Source of the DNA: Trametes villosa
Taxonomy: Eukaryota > Basidiomycota > Agaricomycetes > Polyporales > Polyporaceae
Direction: 5' to 3'
DNA: 64,000 nucleotides
NCBI GenBank assembly: GCA_002964805.2
Contig: PUDQ02000003.1
Span: 1,302,001-1,366,000, forward strand
Numbering within the stretch: the first letter of the stretch is position 1; each line of letters opens with the position of its first letter. Positions 1 to 11,310 of this stretch are shown one piece after another. Both the position numbers and the translations under genes were made by a program. The notes below the pieces were generated by a model. The model worked only from the letters and a program-made list of their open reading frames with translations. It was not told where the DNA came from and did not search any database.

Positions 1-230
1 TCCACAACCTTCCGCGTCTTAGGAAGTCAGCCCGCTTTCACTACGGACGAGATGCGGCTAGCTAACATAGCAGTAGCTACGCTCACCGGAAATATCACAG
101 AGGTGGCGCATGCAAAGGGGAGGCTCAAGCATTATATGTCTGTGATATGAAGTACATAGAATGCGCTAGTATCATCACAACATCATAACGAGCGGATCAC
201 AGGCTGCCATTGATCCTCGAAGTCCGCTCG

Positions 231-777
231 TTACTGTCCGTCACCAACACGGCGAGAATCCTAGGAAGTTTCTTTAAGATCCGCGACGATGACTGTGGAG
301 TAACGTTCATGCTTACCTGCATAGCGGTCCCGTGAAGTGCACCCTTCATGCGTGCCTCATACTGCGCCTTCCTCTGCTCGGCGCACTGTCCGTACTGCAT
401 GTACCACCCAGGCGGCCCAAGCAGTTCGACGAACTTGGCCATTTTGTCGGCGCTCGGCAGGTTGGCTGATTGCTCTTGCAGCTGGGCATCGAGTTCTGCG
501 GGTTGCCAGCCTCGAGCCGACGCGAATGAGAAGAAGCGCGTTGGATCCAGGGTGTATTCATCGCGATAGACGCGGCGGATGTGGTCGACGAGGTGTCCCA
601 TGCGAACGTGGTCCTGGATGTAATTTCTTCCCCAGGCTCCCAGCGCGACTATGGTGTGCGCCTGCGCATCCGGCATAACGGCAGACCGGTCGTTCTCTAG
701 CTCCCGTGTATACGACGTGAAATCGTTTAGGTCGAATCCTGTTGGAAGGGTAGCATAGCCCGGGGGGGCGCCACCCA
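231..777 (-). pseudogene. 3' half of a WHYGF-family gene, split by the 26-kb element
   Basis: The minus-strand reading frame starts at GGAPPGYATL and runs about 180 codons without a stop. It contains the family's LGAWGRNYIQDHVRM, ANLPSADKM and LGPPGWYM blocks. It lacks the N-terminal WHYGF block, which lies at 27,075-27,178 on the far side of the element. A GT immediately after codons ending AMQ sits where the last intron of the paralogues lies. Splicing to an AG near 259 would give a short tail ending in TAA at 231-233. The closest relative in the window is the copy at 27,514-28,224. The function of the family is unknown. The fragment may still be transcribed, but its own promoter has been displaced. 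Confidence 0.85.
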
Positions 778-784
778 TTTCCTG
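778..784. repeat. Left target-site duplication (TTTCCTG)
   Basis: TTTCCTG directly abuts the left inverted terminus of the 26-kb element and recurs directly outside its right terminus. Counting the preceding A on the left and the terminal A on the right, an 8-bp ATTTCCTG reading is also possible. Confidence 0.85.
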
Positions 785-810
785 TATGGAATGGATTAAG
801 GGTATGGTTC
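785..810 (+). repeat. Left terminal inverted repeat (26 bp)
   Basis: Begins TATGGAATGGATTAAGG and ends TATGGTTC. It is identical over 26 of 26 bases to the reverse complement of 27,042-27,067. Similarity stops right after base 810. Confidence 0.92.
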
Positions 811-1083
811 GGGTTCGCCCGTGTTGACAACGGAGGCGCTCGGGATCAGCGCGCGCTACTCCCCTCGACGACTAGGACCCGAGGGACCCCGCTGAGAACC
901 GCGAAGCCCGGCCCGGCATTTCACGTTCTAACTGGCATTAGCGGATGTCCAAATGCGCAAGGTAGCCGCAGTCTTGGGTAGGCGCATCTGTGCGGTCACT
1001 CAAGTACTCGCGTCTGTCTCGCTCAACGTTTCAAGCTTCACCCTAACCTCCAGCGACCTCTACCTCGACTTGTCCAATTGAGC
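811..1083. other. Element left-end non-coding sequence
   Basis: No convincing coding sequence was seen. It separates the left terminus from the reductase relic. Confidence 0.5.
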
Positions 1084-1105
1084 TCTACCTCTTTGATGGC
1101 ATTCA

Positions 1106-1131
1106 CAGGCAAGGCACGCGACATCCTCGAC
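1106..1131 (+). repeat. 26-bp direct repeat, left copy, flanking the reductase relic
   Basis: CAGGCAAGGCACGCGACATC and the next six bases recur exactly at 3147-3172. A shared GAGGAGGTT follows on both sides, offset by nine bases. Both copies translate as GKARDILD, so an unrelated reading frame appears to border both ends of the reductase fragment. Confidence 0.75.
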
Positions 1132-1149
1132 AAGTTGAAGGAGGAGGTT

Positions 1150-3115
1150 CGTGTTTGGGTGCAAGGACAACCAGCTCATGCTCTCCACGGGCGAGAAGGT
1201 TCGTAAACCCACCTCGTCGCTCACCTGAACGCTGCTTATATGCGTCGTCTTCAGACTAACCCTGCCCCGCTCGGTATGTGCATCGTTCCTGAAACTGTAC
1301 GCTGGAGAGAAGGCTCATTTGTGCGCATCGCGATGCAGAGGCGATCTTGACCCAAGACCCGCACGTACACGCGTGCCTGATGTTCGGCCGCGGGCGCTTC
1401 CAGAACAGGGTGCTCATTCAGCGGAAGGAGCAGTTTGACCCCAACGACGAGGTTAAGCTGGAGCAGTTCCGTAACAAGCTCTGGTACGTCCGGCGTATCT
1501 GAGGTAGTGGGATGCGTGAAGAAGCTCACGTTTCATCTGTGCATAGGCCGACTATCGAGAAGGTCAACGCGTACGCGCCCTCGCACTCGCGCATCTTCAA
1601 GGAGGTTGGTCACATTCCTTTCCATAGCAATACCGTCGCAGACTGACGTCGGAGTAGATGATCATGGTCACCTCGCCCGACAAGCCCCTCGAGTACACCG
1701 CGAAGGGCACCCCCCGCCGTCAGGTCTGCATCGCCGCCTATGACGCGGAGATCGATGCCCTCTACAAGCGCGTCGAGTAGTCCTTTCAGACCGACCTTGC
1801 ACCTCCGCGTCAGTGGACTTCTACGACTACGCACGACTACGTTGCAAGTGTCGTGCGCAAGGGGATGAAGAACGAAGCGATCCACGAAGACGACGACATC
1901 TTCCAGAACGGCTGCGACAGGTACGCCCGCGCCACCTCTCCTCGGCGTCTTAGAACCGCGGTCCTCTGAGCGCTGATCCGGGTATCCGTTTACAGTCTGC
2001 AGGCGACGTGGATCCACAACACACTGATGCACGCGCTCCGCGGTGTGCCACGCGTCGACACGCACACGATCCCGCCCAACTCCGTGTACACGCACCCGAC
2101 GATCCGCATCCTCTCTGCCTTCCTCTTCGGCCTCGTCTCCGGCGAGGCCGCGCACGGGGGCGAGGACCCGGAGCGCGCGGCGGGGATCGCGCGCATGCGG
2201 GCGCTGCTCGAGAAGTACAGCGCTGGGCTCGAGCGCCACTTCCCGGAGAAGCTCGCGAATGGACACGCGAACGGGCACGCAAAGGCGGCAGAGACGGTCA
2301 TCGTAACGGGGACGACCGGAAGGCTCGGGTCGCATCTGCTCCCGCAGCTGCTGGTGCGCGAGAACGTGGCGAAGGTGTACGCGCTTAGCCGCGAGCCCTC
2401 CGGGTCGGTAAAGGCTCTGGAGGCGCCTCAGAAGGCTGCGTTCGAGCAGTGGGAGCTCGATGGCTCGCTACTTGCGTCTGGGAGTGTTACCCTTCACGCT
2501 GTTGACCTCGCGAAGCCCCACTTTGGGCTCAGCCCGGAGGCGTACGATGAGGTGGGCGATTAGTGATAGTGCAGAAGGACATTTTATTTACTTGCTGCAC
2601 ACAAATGAAATCCAGCGTCACACAAGTTATCCACAATGGTGAGCCAATAGCGTCTCTGACTGGAGGAAAGGACGTCGTACTGACGAGTAATGCTTTCCCA
2701 GCTTGGTGTGTGGACTTCCAAGATTCGCTCCAGTCATTCGAGCCTCTCCTCGCTGGCGCGCGGAACCTGCTCGACCTCGCGCTGGGCTCGCCCCTTCCCG
2801 GAGGTCCCCGCATCCTCTTCGTCAGCTCTATCTCGTCGCTACGCAGTAAGCGTGAACCCACCCCGCAGTGCAACCCGTGCTCACTCTGTGCGCTCACATA
2901 GACTACTCCGGTTCAAAGCCGGCCGAGGAGCCGCATGAGACCGAACCCGAGCTCGCTGTCGGCACGGGTTACAGCGAGAGCAAGTGGGTGGCGGAACAAC
3001 TCTTCAGCCTGGCCGCGGAAAAGACCGGGCTGCAGACGATGTCCGTGCGTGTTGGGCAGGTCAGCGGTGACCAGCGCACGGGCGGGTGGAACACTACCGA
3101 GTGGGTCGCAGCGCT
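1150..3115 (+). pseudogene. Relic of an NRPS-like adenylate-forming reductase
   Basis: Pieces appear in the order expected for an adenylation / carrier / thioester-reductase protein. They are an A8-like KDNQLMLSTGEK near 1170-1200, FQNRVLIQRKEQFDPNDE (about 1397), LEYTAKGTPRRQVC, and a carrier-site remnant with a CDSLQATWI-like stretch. Then come the Rossmann motif VTGTTGRLGSHLLPQLL (about 2300), RILFVSSISSLR, and the short-chain-dehydrogenase-type YSESKWVAEQL (about 2970). The gene is dead: codons expected to read RVEES give RVE followed by TAG near 1780, frameshifts occur around 1780-1990 and 2560, and both ends are missing. The family reduces carboxyl groups bound to a carrier domain in secondary metabolism. 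The fragment is bounded by a 26-bp direct repeat. Confidence 0.85.
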
Positions 3116-3146
3116 CGTTCATACCTGGACAACAAACGGGCCGCGG

Positions 3147-3172
3147 CAGGCAAGGCACGCGACATCCTCGAC
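3147..3172 (+). repeat. 26-bp direct repeat, right copy
   Basis: Exact copy of 1106-1131. It continues into a charged reading frame (ARDILDEEVDLTRLATRLDE) that breaks away from the reductase sequence. This marks the 3' edge of the captured fragment. Confidence 0.75.
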
Positions 3173-5785
3173 GAGGAGGTTGATCTCACGCGGCTGGCGA
3201 CGCGCTTGGACGAGGACCGAGAGACGAAGTGCAAGAAGCTAGAGGAGTCCCTCGACGAGCGGCCGCGCGAGTGCATGCAGTTGAGCGGTGAGTACGAGTT
3301 AACGGCTACCGGGAATATTGCTGAATACGTTTCATGCGAGGCTGCGGAACGAGGTCGTCGCTCAGGGTATCTTGCCGCAAGACGCTGCTCGGCGACTGTC
3401 CCGATGCCGCAAACAGACGTCTGTGCTGCACCCCTTGCAGGTGCGTTGATATTAACATTGCTTCACTGACTTTCAGCGGCTGACTTGCCCGTGTGGGTCG
3501 TTGAGTGAGACGGATGTGACGCACCAGCCGCCTTGGGTTATACAGGACTAGTTTCTACATAGTCTTTGTAGTATATTACAGCAGTTCATCTCGTGCATAA
3601 CTTGACCTGAGTTCACTCGACGCCTCTGGACCTGGTCCGCTTAAACCACAAGCCAGGGCCCTCTTGTGTATGCCCCCAGTTCGACACCAGCGACAGCATG
3701 ACCTGCCCGCGCTGGCACTGCCCGCGCTGGCACTGCCCGCGCTGAGCTTCGCGCCGACGCCCAGGGAGGGGAGCGCAACCTGGAACAGGTGGCGCGTCAG
3801 CTGGAGGCGGAGGCCCGCGCACGCACGCGAACTTACTCATGATGAGCATGTTGAGGGGCTTTAAGCCAAGGTGACGCACGAGGAACTGGTAGCCAGCGAG
3901 TACGTTGAGCAGTGCGGCGGGGAAGGTGCCAGCACACGACGCTGCTATTGTGACCTGGTGCGAAGGGCTGGTGCGACGCCGCCGCTCGAGCGCGGGTCGA
4001 GTTGGGTGCGGCTGGGCACAGACCGCCCGTCGTTGTCGTTTGCGAGGGTGTTGTACTAAGCACTCACACACGCTCTCCATCCCCTCCTCCGACTGCCTTC
4101 CCCTCGCCTCCGCCTCCGCCTCCGCCCCGACGTTGATGTCGTCGTGCTCGGAGGGGTGCACAATGCTCGATGTCTGCCCCTGCTCAGTACGTCTTGCTGT
4201 TTGTTGACGGCCATGCACTGACTACGTTCGCCGTCGGTGTATATAGCGGCCCGCGCATCCGGCCTAATATGCGAGGACGACTACTAGCGAGCTGAACGAC
4301 GAGTAAGTCAGTCTTGCACGTCCCCGCGACTGCATCGCGCTCACCTTCTAGCGCAGCAAGCGGGACACCGCTGTCCTAGTGACGGCTGGTGCATTCGGCA
4401 CATGTACCCGTAGTCGCGGCACCGTTTGCGCTCGCGGTCCGAAGGCTAGGGCCCACCAAGTCTGCATGTAGCAGACACGTGAGTTCCTTCCGTCTACGCC
4501 CAGTGACACGACTCCTGCTCACCGATCGTCGCAGCCGGCCCGATTCCACCAAATGCTCCCTCAAGAGCGCGTTGGCTGCGTCGCGTTGAGGTACGTGCCA
4601 TCGTCGTGACGGATTCCAGGGTGCAGACCCGCCTTGGCAGTAGTCTGTCCCGATCGTCTAATGCGCGTGGTGCCTAGAATCTCGCAAGGTTGCGGCAGAT
4701 AGGAGGGAAGCGGGCCGTAGCATACAGCCTGAATTCGTAGCTACTAGACGGACCGCGGCTGCGGGGGAGGAGAGCGCGGGCACGGGCAGGGATGCAGGCG
4801 CATCGTCTACGCGGGCTGCAGGTCGGGCGTGTAGTGCCACCCTGGCACGTCGTCGTCGCAAACGAGGTGCACCAGTCGCGTGCCAGGGCGTATGGTGGCG
4901 ATCGATGTGCGACGTTGGCGGGGGTGATGACGGCGCGCATGACGGCGTAGGACCGAGGGCCTCCGAGAACGTCAGAATCCAGGCGAAGGCGGAGTCTTCC
5001 ATTGGCCCTGCCTCTCCCGTGTCGTGCGAGAGCGTCTTCTTCGCGTGCGCCGAGTCGGAGGGCAGAACAAGTTGTTCGCCGCGCTCTACCTCATCTCTGG
5101 GTGCAGGCTCGCACGCACGCACCCCTCGCAGCGCATGTCACAGCGCACCGTAAACGCCGCGGCGCCGCTCGCTGCTTCACGGCGCGCTCAGCACTCGTAC
5201 GAACGGCACTGACTCCCTCCTTCCATCTAGGAGAACTTCTGCATATCGAGGGCCAACGGTGCGCCCAGGCCGAAGAGCAGGCCACGATCACGCCCGCGCG
5301 CGACGATGGCGGACGCAAGACACCTTGCGCAATCTGGAGAGGCATAAGCACAATACAAGATGAGAAGGGAGGCTGGACGTACCGCGTCTTGAGCGCTCTC
5401 TCAGCACCTCTGGAAGCCTCCTCCTCTCCTCCCGGGAAGACTTCGGATCGCAATCTTGGCTTCTAGGTACTCTATCCTGATGTTTTCTGGGTAGTCCGCG
5501 CTCCTTGCGCTTCTGGAGGACCGCGATGAGGGATGGCCTTTGGATATCCGAGCGCACGGGCACAGGGACTGGCAGGAGAGCGGAGAGCCGGGTTGACCTG
5601 CGAGCACGGCAGAACGCGAGCAAGAGGTGCAAGTGCTGGACGCATTTTTCCGTCTCCCGGCTTGAAAACATGTGGTTAGACTGAGTAGCGGGCCGCCGTA
5701 GAGGAGAAGACAACACACCTGCCCCAGATGCTGGGAGGCGGTCGAGAGCAAGTGGTGCACTCCTCAAGCGCTGAGAGTCACCGGC
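3173..5785. other. Non-coding / decayed sequence inside the element
   Basis: No intact gene was recognised. Near 3706-3745 a 15-bp unit (CTGCCCGCGCTGGCA) is repeated about three times. A hydrophobic minus-strand stretch near 3840-3940 (AALLNVLAGYQFLVRHLG) may be a gene relic but was not identified. The rest consists of GC-rich overlapping frames without consistent splice structure. Confidence 0.4.
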
Positions 5786-5989
5786 CTGTGACCTGCGTCA
5801 CAAAGCGTCATCTCCCCCCTCGGTGCCCGTGGGTCAACCAACCGGATGTGCGGCTCAAAACCTATTCTAGGGCTACGTTTATGAGGTGGAATAAGCCAAA
5901 TGCAGTAGAAATAAGCCCGCCGGAGTGCTGTGCCGCACCCGATAATTGGTGCTCTGCACCCTTGCGCGCGAAACCTCTATTAGGCGCCC
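5786..5989 (+). repeat. Internal inverted repeat, left arm (about 204 bp)
   Basis: Starts with the imperfect palindrome CTGTGACCTGCGTCACA. The reverse complement of 21,444-21,648 aligns with it throughout by eye. The strongest shared blocks are AAACCTATTCTAGGG, GTTTATG, GCCGCACCCGATAATTGGTG and TAGGCGCCC at the inner edge. Other parts have diverged, so this pair is much older than the outer termini. It probably marks an element nested in the larger one. Confidence 0.75.
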
Positions 5990-6101
5990 ACCAGCAGCGT
6001 GACACGCCGCGCGCCCAGCGCTGGTCCCACATCGCGTGCCAGCGGACGCTGCAACTTGAACGCGAACCTGCTCACTGCACGTCCCACCGCCGCTGGCCAG
6101 C

Positions 6102-8232
6102 ATGCCGGAACTAGATATCCTGCACGGCTTCGAATTTGCCTCACTTCAGCTCAAAGAACGGTGGAAGGCCCTACATCCCGGGCTGGGGCCTATGCAAGGT
6201 GAGTTCCGTGGTCCACTGCGTGACATTTCGTACTAACCGTCGATTATCTGTACCATTGCAGCCTCTGTACAAATCTTCCCGATGGTATTCGCTGTCGGGA
6301 CGCAGAAGAAATCGTACACCACCTGCACTGTCGACCAGAGGGAGGTGTTTGACTACACTGAAGATCTCGAGCCCGTGCCTGAAGGCTTCAGCGCCAACCC
6401 ATTCGACCAATCGAAGGCCAAGGGAACCCCTTTTGAGAGTTTCCTCAAGCCGCACCTCCCTGGCGAATTATTTGTTAAGGCGAGGGGCAAAGAAATAGTC
6501 TTTGCTGCCGGACATGTGAGTGTTATAGCACCTGCTCGGATATTACTAACATTTTAACCTGCGACACTTAGCATCTCATCCGTGCGCATTTCGGCCTTGA
6601 AGGCACCATGGTCATCGTCAAGACGGAGGACTATGAGAAGATGATAGCTCACGACTGTCCGGGGAACAACAAGAACAAGACCAAGGCCGCGCAGATGCGC
6701 AGCTTCGTCGTCCCAGAACACCTCACCGTCCCCGGCACTCGAGACAAGAGCTATCAGTCTATGGCTATCTTTGCTGCCATCATAGGTGAAGAACATACTA
6801 TCCTGCTTGTCGATCACAACCGGTTATTGCGTCTCCATATCATGAGCCGCAAGCAACCCTGGACCGCGGAGGACCTCGACCCAGCATCAGCGGTGAGCCG
6901 CCCTGCGACTCTCTTTGCTTATAATATCTTATGCCATCCCGCAGATTTGGCCGTTCCTGTGGTCCGACAACCACGGCCCTGACTGGATCTACGAGAGGGC
7001 TCGCGCTGAGGAGAAGCTTGACGAATGGCGCCAGAGCGTCCTTGCGCGGGGCCTCGACAACGCGTCGCTGGTCCACGTCATCTGCGCGCTCCAGGAGTAC
7101 TTCAACGGCTACGGTCAGCACACTGCCCACGACCTACTGCACACCCTAGGCTTATGGCCCGCTATCCCTCCTTTCCTTGTCTGCTCCAACGACATTCTCT
7201 TCGACCGGCTGAAGACCAATTTATACACTTACGCTGTCCAATTCATCTCAGACACGTATCGTCGGCGCTGTCTCTGCCAGCCCAATCAAGACTCCCCTCT
7301 GGCCTTCAACTACACGAGCAACGACAACTATCTCAACCAGTATTTGCAAGTCTTCCGCAAGAGCGCCCTGTACATGCCGAGTGAGCAGTACAACATGTTC
7401 TTGGCTGCTGGCCTTTTCGACCGCTCTCATACGATCGGTGAGTCAAGCGCCCTGTCCTCGTTTAGTCTACTAACCTGCAGCAGGGGAACCTTACGTCGCC
7501 AAGCCGGAAGACTTCAAACAGACGGGGTACACTAAGGTCGGAGTTCGCCAATTCACTCAAGGCAAACAGCCGATCTACTCCGTCATCGTCGCTCGCCGTC
7601 CTGCATCCTGGAGGTACAGCGGAGAGGACGTGGTTGAGGTGCGTCTTGTAGTATGCTATGCCTCGCTCTCGTGTCTGACTCGTCAACATAGAAAGTCGCA
7701 CCGGACGCCCGAGAAGCAGGGTTTGGCACTACTCTTGGGCCCGCGTCCTTTCACATGTTCAAGGAGAATCAACACACCTGGGACACTGCAGGTCAGCCAG
7801 GACGCAAGGCAACGGTACGTCATTTACTACTTCCAGCCCAACTCACAAACTCTGACACTATTTCAGGTCTATACTGGCAAGCCTGGAAGACCTGCCAAGT
7901 CTGCTCCGCGTATAGCGGACCTCCGTTACCGCGCAAGGCGTGGTGCTGCTGCTCATGCCGCAGCCGAAGCGCTTGCCCTGCAAGATGAGGATGCCCCCAG
8001 GGCTAAACGGGTCCGCCTGTCGCGTGCGAGCGAGCGCGCCCTGGTCCCCACGACTAGGACAACCCGGTCTCGTTCGCAGACTTCGACATCTTCTTCAGTC
8101 CTCGATGATCCCAATCTGGAAACGATCGACTCCGACGACGATATTCCGCCAGTCGCCTCATCATCTTCAATGACCCTCGACCATGAAGTCAAACAGGAGG
8201 AGATAGATTCTGACGAGGAGTTGTTCGCTTAA
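6102..8232 (+). CDS. Unknown seven-exon protein carried by the element
   Basis: I do not recognise this family. The gene splices cleanly into seven exons: 6102-6198, 6262-6515, 6572-6892, 6945-7437, 7484-7638, 7692-7814 and 7867-8232. All introns are GT-AG and no internal stop occurs. The protein of about 600 residues begins MPELDILHGFEF and contains a conserved-looking globular region (EGTMVIVKTEDYEKM, YNMFLAAGLFDRSHTI). Its C-terminus is basic, then Ser/Asp/Glu-rich (VYTGKPGRPAKSAPRI, PRAKRVRLSR, EEIDSDEELFA), suggesting a nuclear protein. The start follows the internal inverted repeat by about 110 bp. Retention of a complete frame amid decayed genes suggests a role in the element itself, possibly DNA binding, but that is inference. 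Confidence 0.8.
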
Positions 8233-10894
8233 GGCAGTATTGTTAATAGATCTAGTGTTTGTGGTTCCCTCTCCGTCTCCTTATCGACTTTGGCTTGTTT
8301 GTGCATGCAGAGGCAGCATCATGCATGTATGCCAAGCTGAGCATGCGAGTATGAGCGCGGGGTGGTGGGCGGCGGGTACAGGGCGTTGGGCGGAAGGGCG
8401 AGGGCCGGGCGTGGAGAGCAGACGGGGAGGGGAGAGCGGCAAACGCAGCATGGCGAGGGTGTGCAGAGAGAGAGAGAGACGGAGAGCACCAAGAGAGTGC
8501 AAGGGCATCATAGCGGGCGCCAGACCACGTCCGCCCAGATTGCACTCACTGTCAGACTTCCTCCTCTGATCGTCCACGTGCGGATCCTGCGCCCACATCT
8601 CTCGCGCCAAGTATACGTCTACGGCTCTGTATTATCCTGCAGCGTATGCATCTGCGCCTACTCGTGCGTGTAAGTACAGCGTTGCTCTACCGTGCATGCA
8701 TCCTATAGGCCGTGCGCGCCGACGCGCTCCTCCATCCGTCCCCGCATCAGCGCAATACGTTCCCAGACTTTGACATGCGACATTGCACGCTTCACGCATG
8801 CGCGACAGCCCCAGCACTCTCCCCTCTATCTCCCTCCTTCCACTTTGCCGCCTTCCCGGGAGACGGCACAGGCTCCTTACCAGGCCCGTCCACCGCCGTC
8901 GGCGCATACTCGTGCTGGTCGCCCTTGTCGCCCGCGTACAGAGCAATGGCTGATGCAGCAGGCACGACCCCGCTCGCCGCCGCCACCCTTTTGACAGGCT
9001 GGAAAACGTACCTTCTTGTGGCCGCCGCCGCGATGCTATTGAAGTCCCCTGCGCGATGCTCTTCGACGCGTCCAGAACACCCGCCGCACGCATGTCGCGT
9101 AGTGCCGGCGTCGACGGGGGAGATCTAGCACTTGAAGTGCTGGCAATTGGACGCGGGTCGCGAAGAGGACGGCCGGGACCTCCGACTTGGCAAAGGAGGC
9201 CGTGGGGACGTCTTCGCGGTTTCCGTCAGACGGGCGCCTATTCGAACCTGCCACGAAACTGCAAAGTCTCGCGCCGCCCTCCACTCGATGTCCGCCTTGT
9301 TCTCGTCTGCCCGTGCGCGACCTCGAACCGGCCCTTTGACGTCCGCACACGCCCGTTTACCTCTGTCTGCAACAGAAAGGTCAGTCAGAGCTCCGACATG
9401 AACACACCAAAGTACGTACCTCCACCGCCCGCAACCATGGGGTCCCTGGCGCCTGTGAGCAGCTATAGAGACATGCCGGGACGGGAGTGGCATTCGGCAC
9501 GCAGGCCGGCGGTCAAGGGGAGCTGGGAATGAGGTGAGCATGTTGGAAACTTCTTTGCGCACTCAGGCAGCGCTGCCGCCTAATCCGACGCAGCTCGAAA
9601 CTGTGCAAAGTCTCGCCGAGCCGAGCGCCACGCCCGCGCGATGTTCGTGCGGCCTGTCTCCGTCTATGTCCTCTTCAGCTCGCCGGGTCCCCATGCATAA
9701 TTTGACGGGACACAGCGTAGACACAAACCTGTGATCTGCAAGCAATCAGCAAATCAGCCAGCCGCCGGAAATCGAGTACAAACTTGGTACGTACCAAGTT
9801 GCCTGCCTCGCCGCGCTCTTGACAGACGTCAAGCTGTTCTCTATCGACCTCGAGCTTGAGGGCAGGCGGCGTGAGGCGGCAGAGCAAAGTGGCGGCCTGC
9901 GGCAGTGGAGGAAGAGTGAAGCCATGCGACGGAACTCGCGCAAGATGGGAAAGCGCGCGTAGTAATCCGGCGAGTCGAGCACAGGACTTTGACCGTCTCG
10001 CGCGACGTGCTTCGCGCCGCCCACGCCGGCCACCCAGCCTTGCCCGTCTGCCCGTGCTCGCATTAAATTCAACATGCCCGGTCGCGCACACAAGTACTCA
10101 CCGGATGCTGCAGGTCCGCACATGACATGGAATGACTTGGCAAGGAGCAAGCCGATCCCTCGGCGCCGCGCACACAGTACATGACCCGCCATGTCGCCCC
10201 GTCCGCCTGCGTCATGCCAAAGCCCGCAGATGCGCCGTCGCCGTCCTGGGCTGAGTGGACTCATCTAGTCCGTCACCGACGCAGAGGGGGGGTCCCCCAT
10301 CGTGCTGTTCCGCACGCAGGACACACGGTGAACACGCGTCTTTGACAGGGAGGATGAGGAGTGTACCTGACATCCCCGACCGCGTCGCCGCCATGTACAG
10401 CGCCGTGCAAACGTGTTGGCCATGCACGGCAACACCATGCATGGCCGCCCAGCTGCTTGGAGCGCTGCCGTACACGCTTTGCCTGCGCACATGCAATGTC
10501 CATGGCGGCGTCTTCTGATGCATACCCCGGACCTCCACTTGAGGAGTACCGTGCTGAAACGTGAGTGAGCTCGTACTCCCTGGCGCCTGCATTAGAAACG
10601 CGTAGCTCACCACGGACGGATTCGTTCTGCCGAACCGTGCGCGCTCTGTTGGTTGGTACGCGTAGACTTCAAACCACCCGTGCAAAGCGTCCCCGCTGCA
10701 CAATTGCCTGTGCCACACCGTACGTGCGGATAGTGGTGCGGGGGAGAGAGCAGCATAAACGTACTACGGGAGTACAGAAGGATGCGATAGAAAGCAAAGG
10801 AGTGCTGGCCTACTACTAGTCGACGCGGTTCATTTCCCACCATCAGCGCCTACAGGTGACCTCTGTCACGTTGACTGTGCTGTCGCTTTTTGTC
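8233..10894. other. Non-coding, repeat-rich tract with splice-like motifs
   Basis: No supported gene. It contains a GA-rich simple repeat near 8469-8482 and many GTGAGT/GTACGT or complementary ACTCAC motifs without a sustained frame. The 10,080-10,260 block recurs inverted near 21,690-21,860. A palindrome, GGTGACCTCTGTCAC, at about 10,856-10,870 resembles the termini of the internal inverted repeats. Confidence 0.5.
10080..10260 (-). repeat. Inverted-repeat block paired with 21,690-21,860
   Basis: Read on the minus strand it contains GGCGGGTCATGTACTGTGTG, then TTCCATGTC, GACCTGCAGCATC and GGTGAGTACTTG. The plus strand near 21,760-21,845 gives GGCGGGTCATGCACTATGTA, TTCCATGTC, GACCTGCGGCATC and GGTGAGTACTTG. 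Both encode a GPAASGEYL-like peptide running into a GTGAGT. It looks like part of an unidentified repeat present twice in opposite orientations. Confidence 0.7.
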
Positions 10895-11045
10895 AAGCTC
10901 AATTATCGAGTGCGGCCCATGGCTCTAACGGACTAGAAACCGAGTAAATATGCTTTGTGACCTCTAAGAATACCCTATACAAAATGGGTTTCAGGCGGTC
11001 AGCCTCAAAACTCTGGTCTCAAGCCACCAGTCACCTGAGTCACAC
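10895..11045 (+). repeat. Diverged third copy of the internal inverted repeat
   Basis: CAATTATCGAGTGCGGCC at 10,900 matches CAATTATCGGGTGCGGCC at about 21,485 and the complement of 5930-5950. The block ends in CAGTCACCTGAGTCACAC, comparable to the terminal palindromes of the other two copies. It lies just upstream of the integrase-core gene, in the same orientation as the 21.4-kb arm. The middle is strongly diverged. Confidence 0.55.
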
Positions 11046-11310
11046 TTGCACAGTGAGTGCTGGTGGGAGCGCTGTGCGTTCGAATAGCCTGTCAATGGCT
11101 GATGGGCTGCCTCTATTAACAAAGAGTCCAAAAATTACTAGTAGGTTTGCAGCCGCTCCTGCTCGCCTCTGGCTCCTTCTCAGAGCACCTTGAAGCTTTA
11201 GGAGCTAGGAGCGACTAGTACGAGCGCCTAAACCAGCGCCTAAAAGGAAGAGGTAGACGATGAAGCTTGAAGTCCCTACCCTCCTGCTCTCTCCCTTTCA
11301 CCCCACTGCC

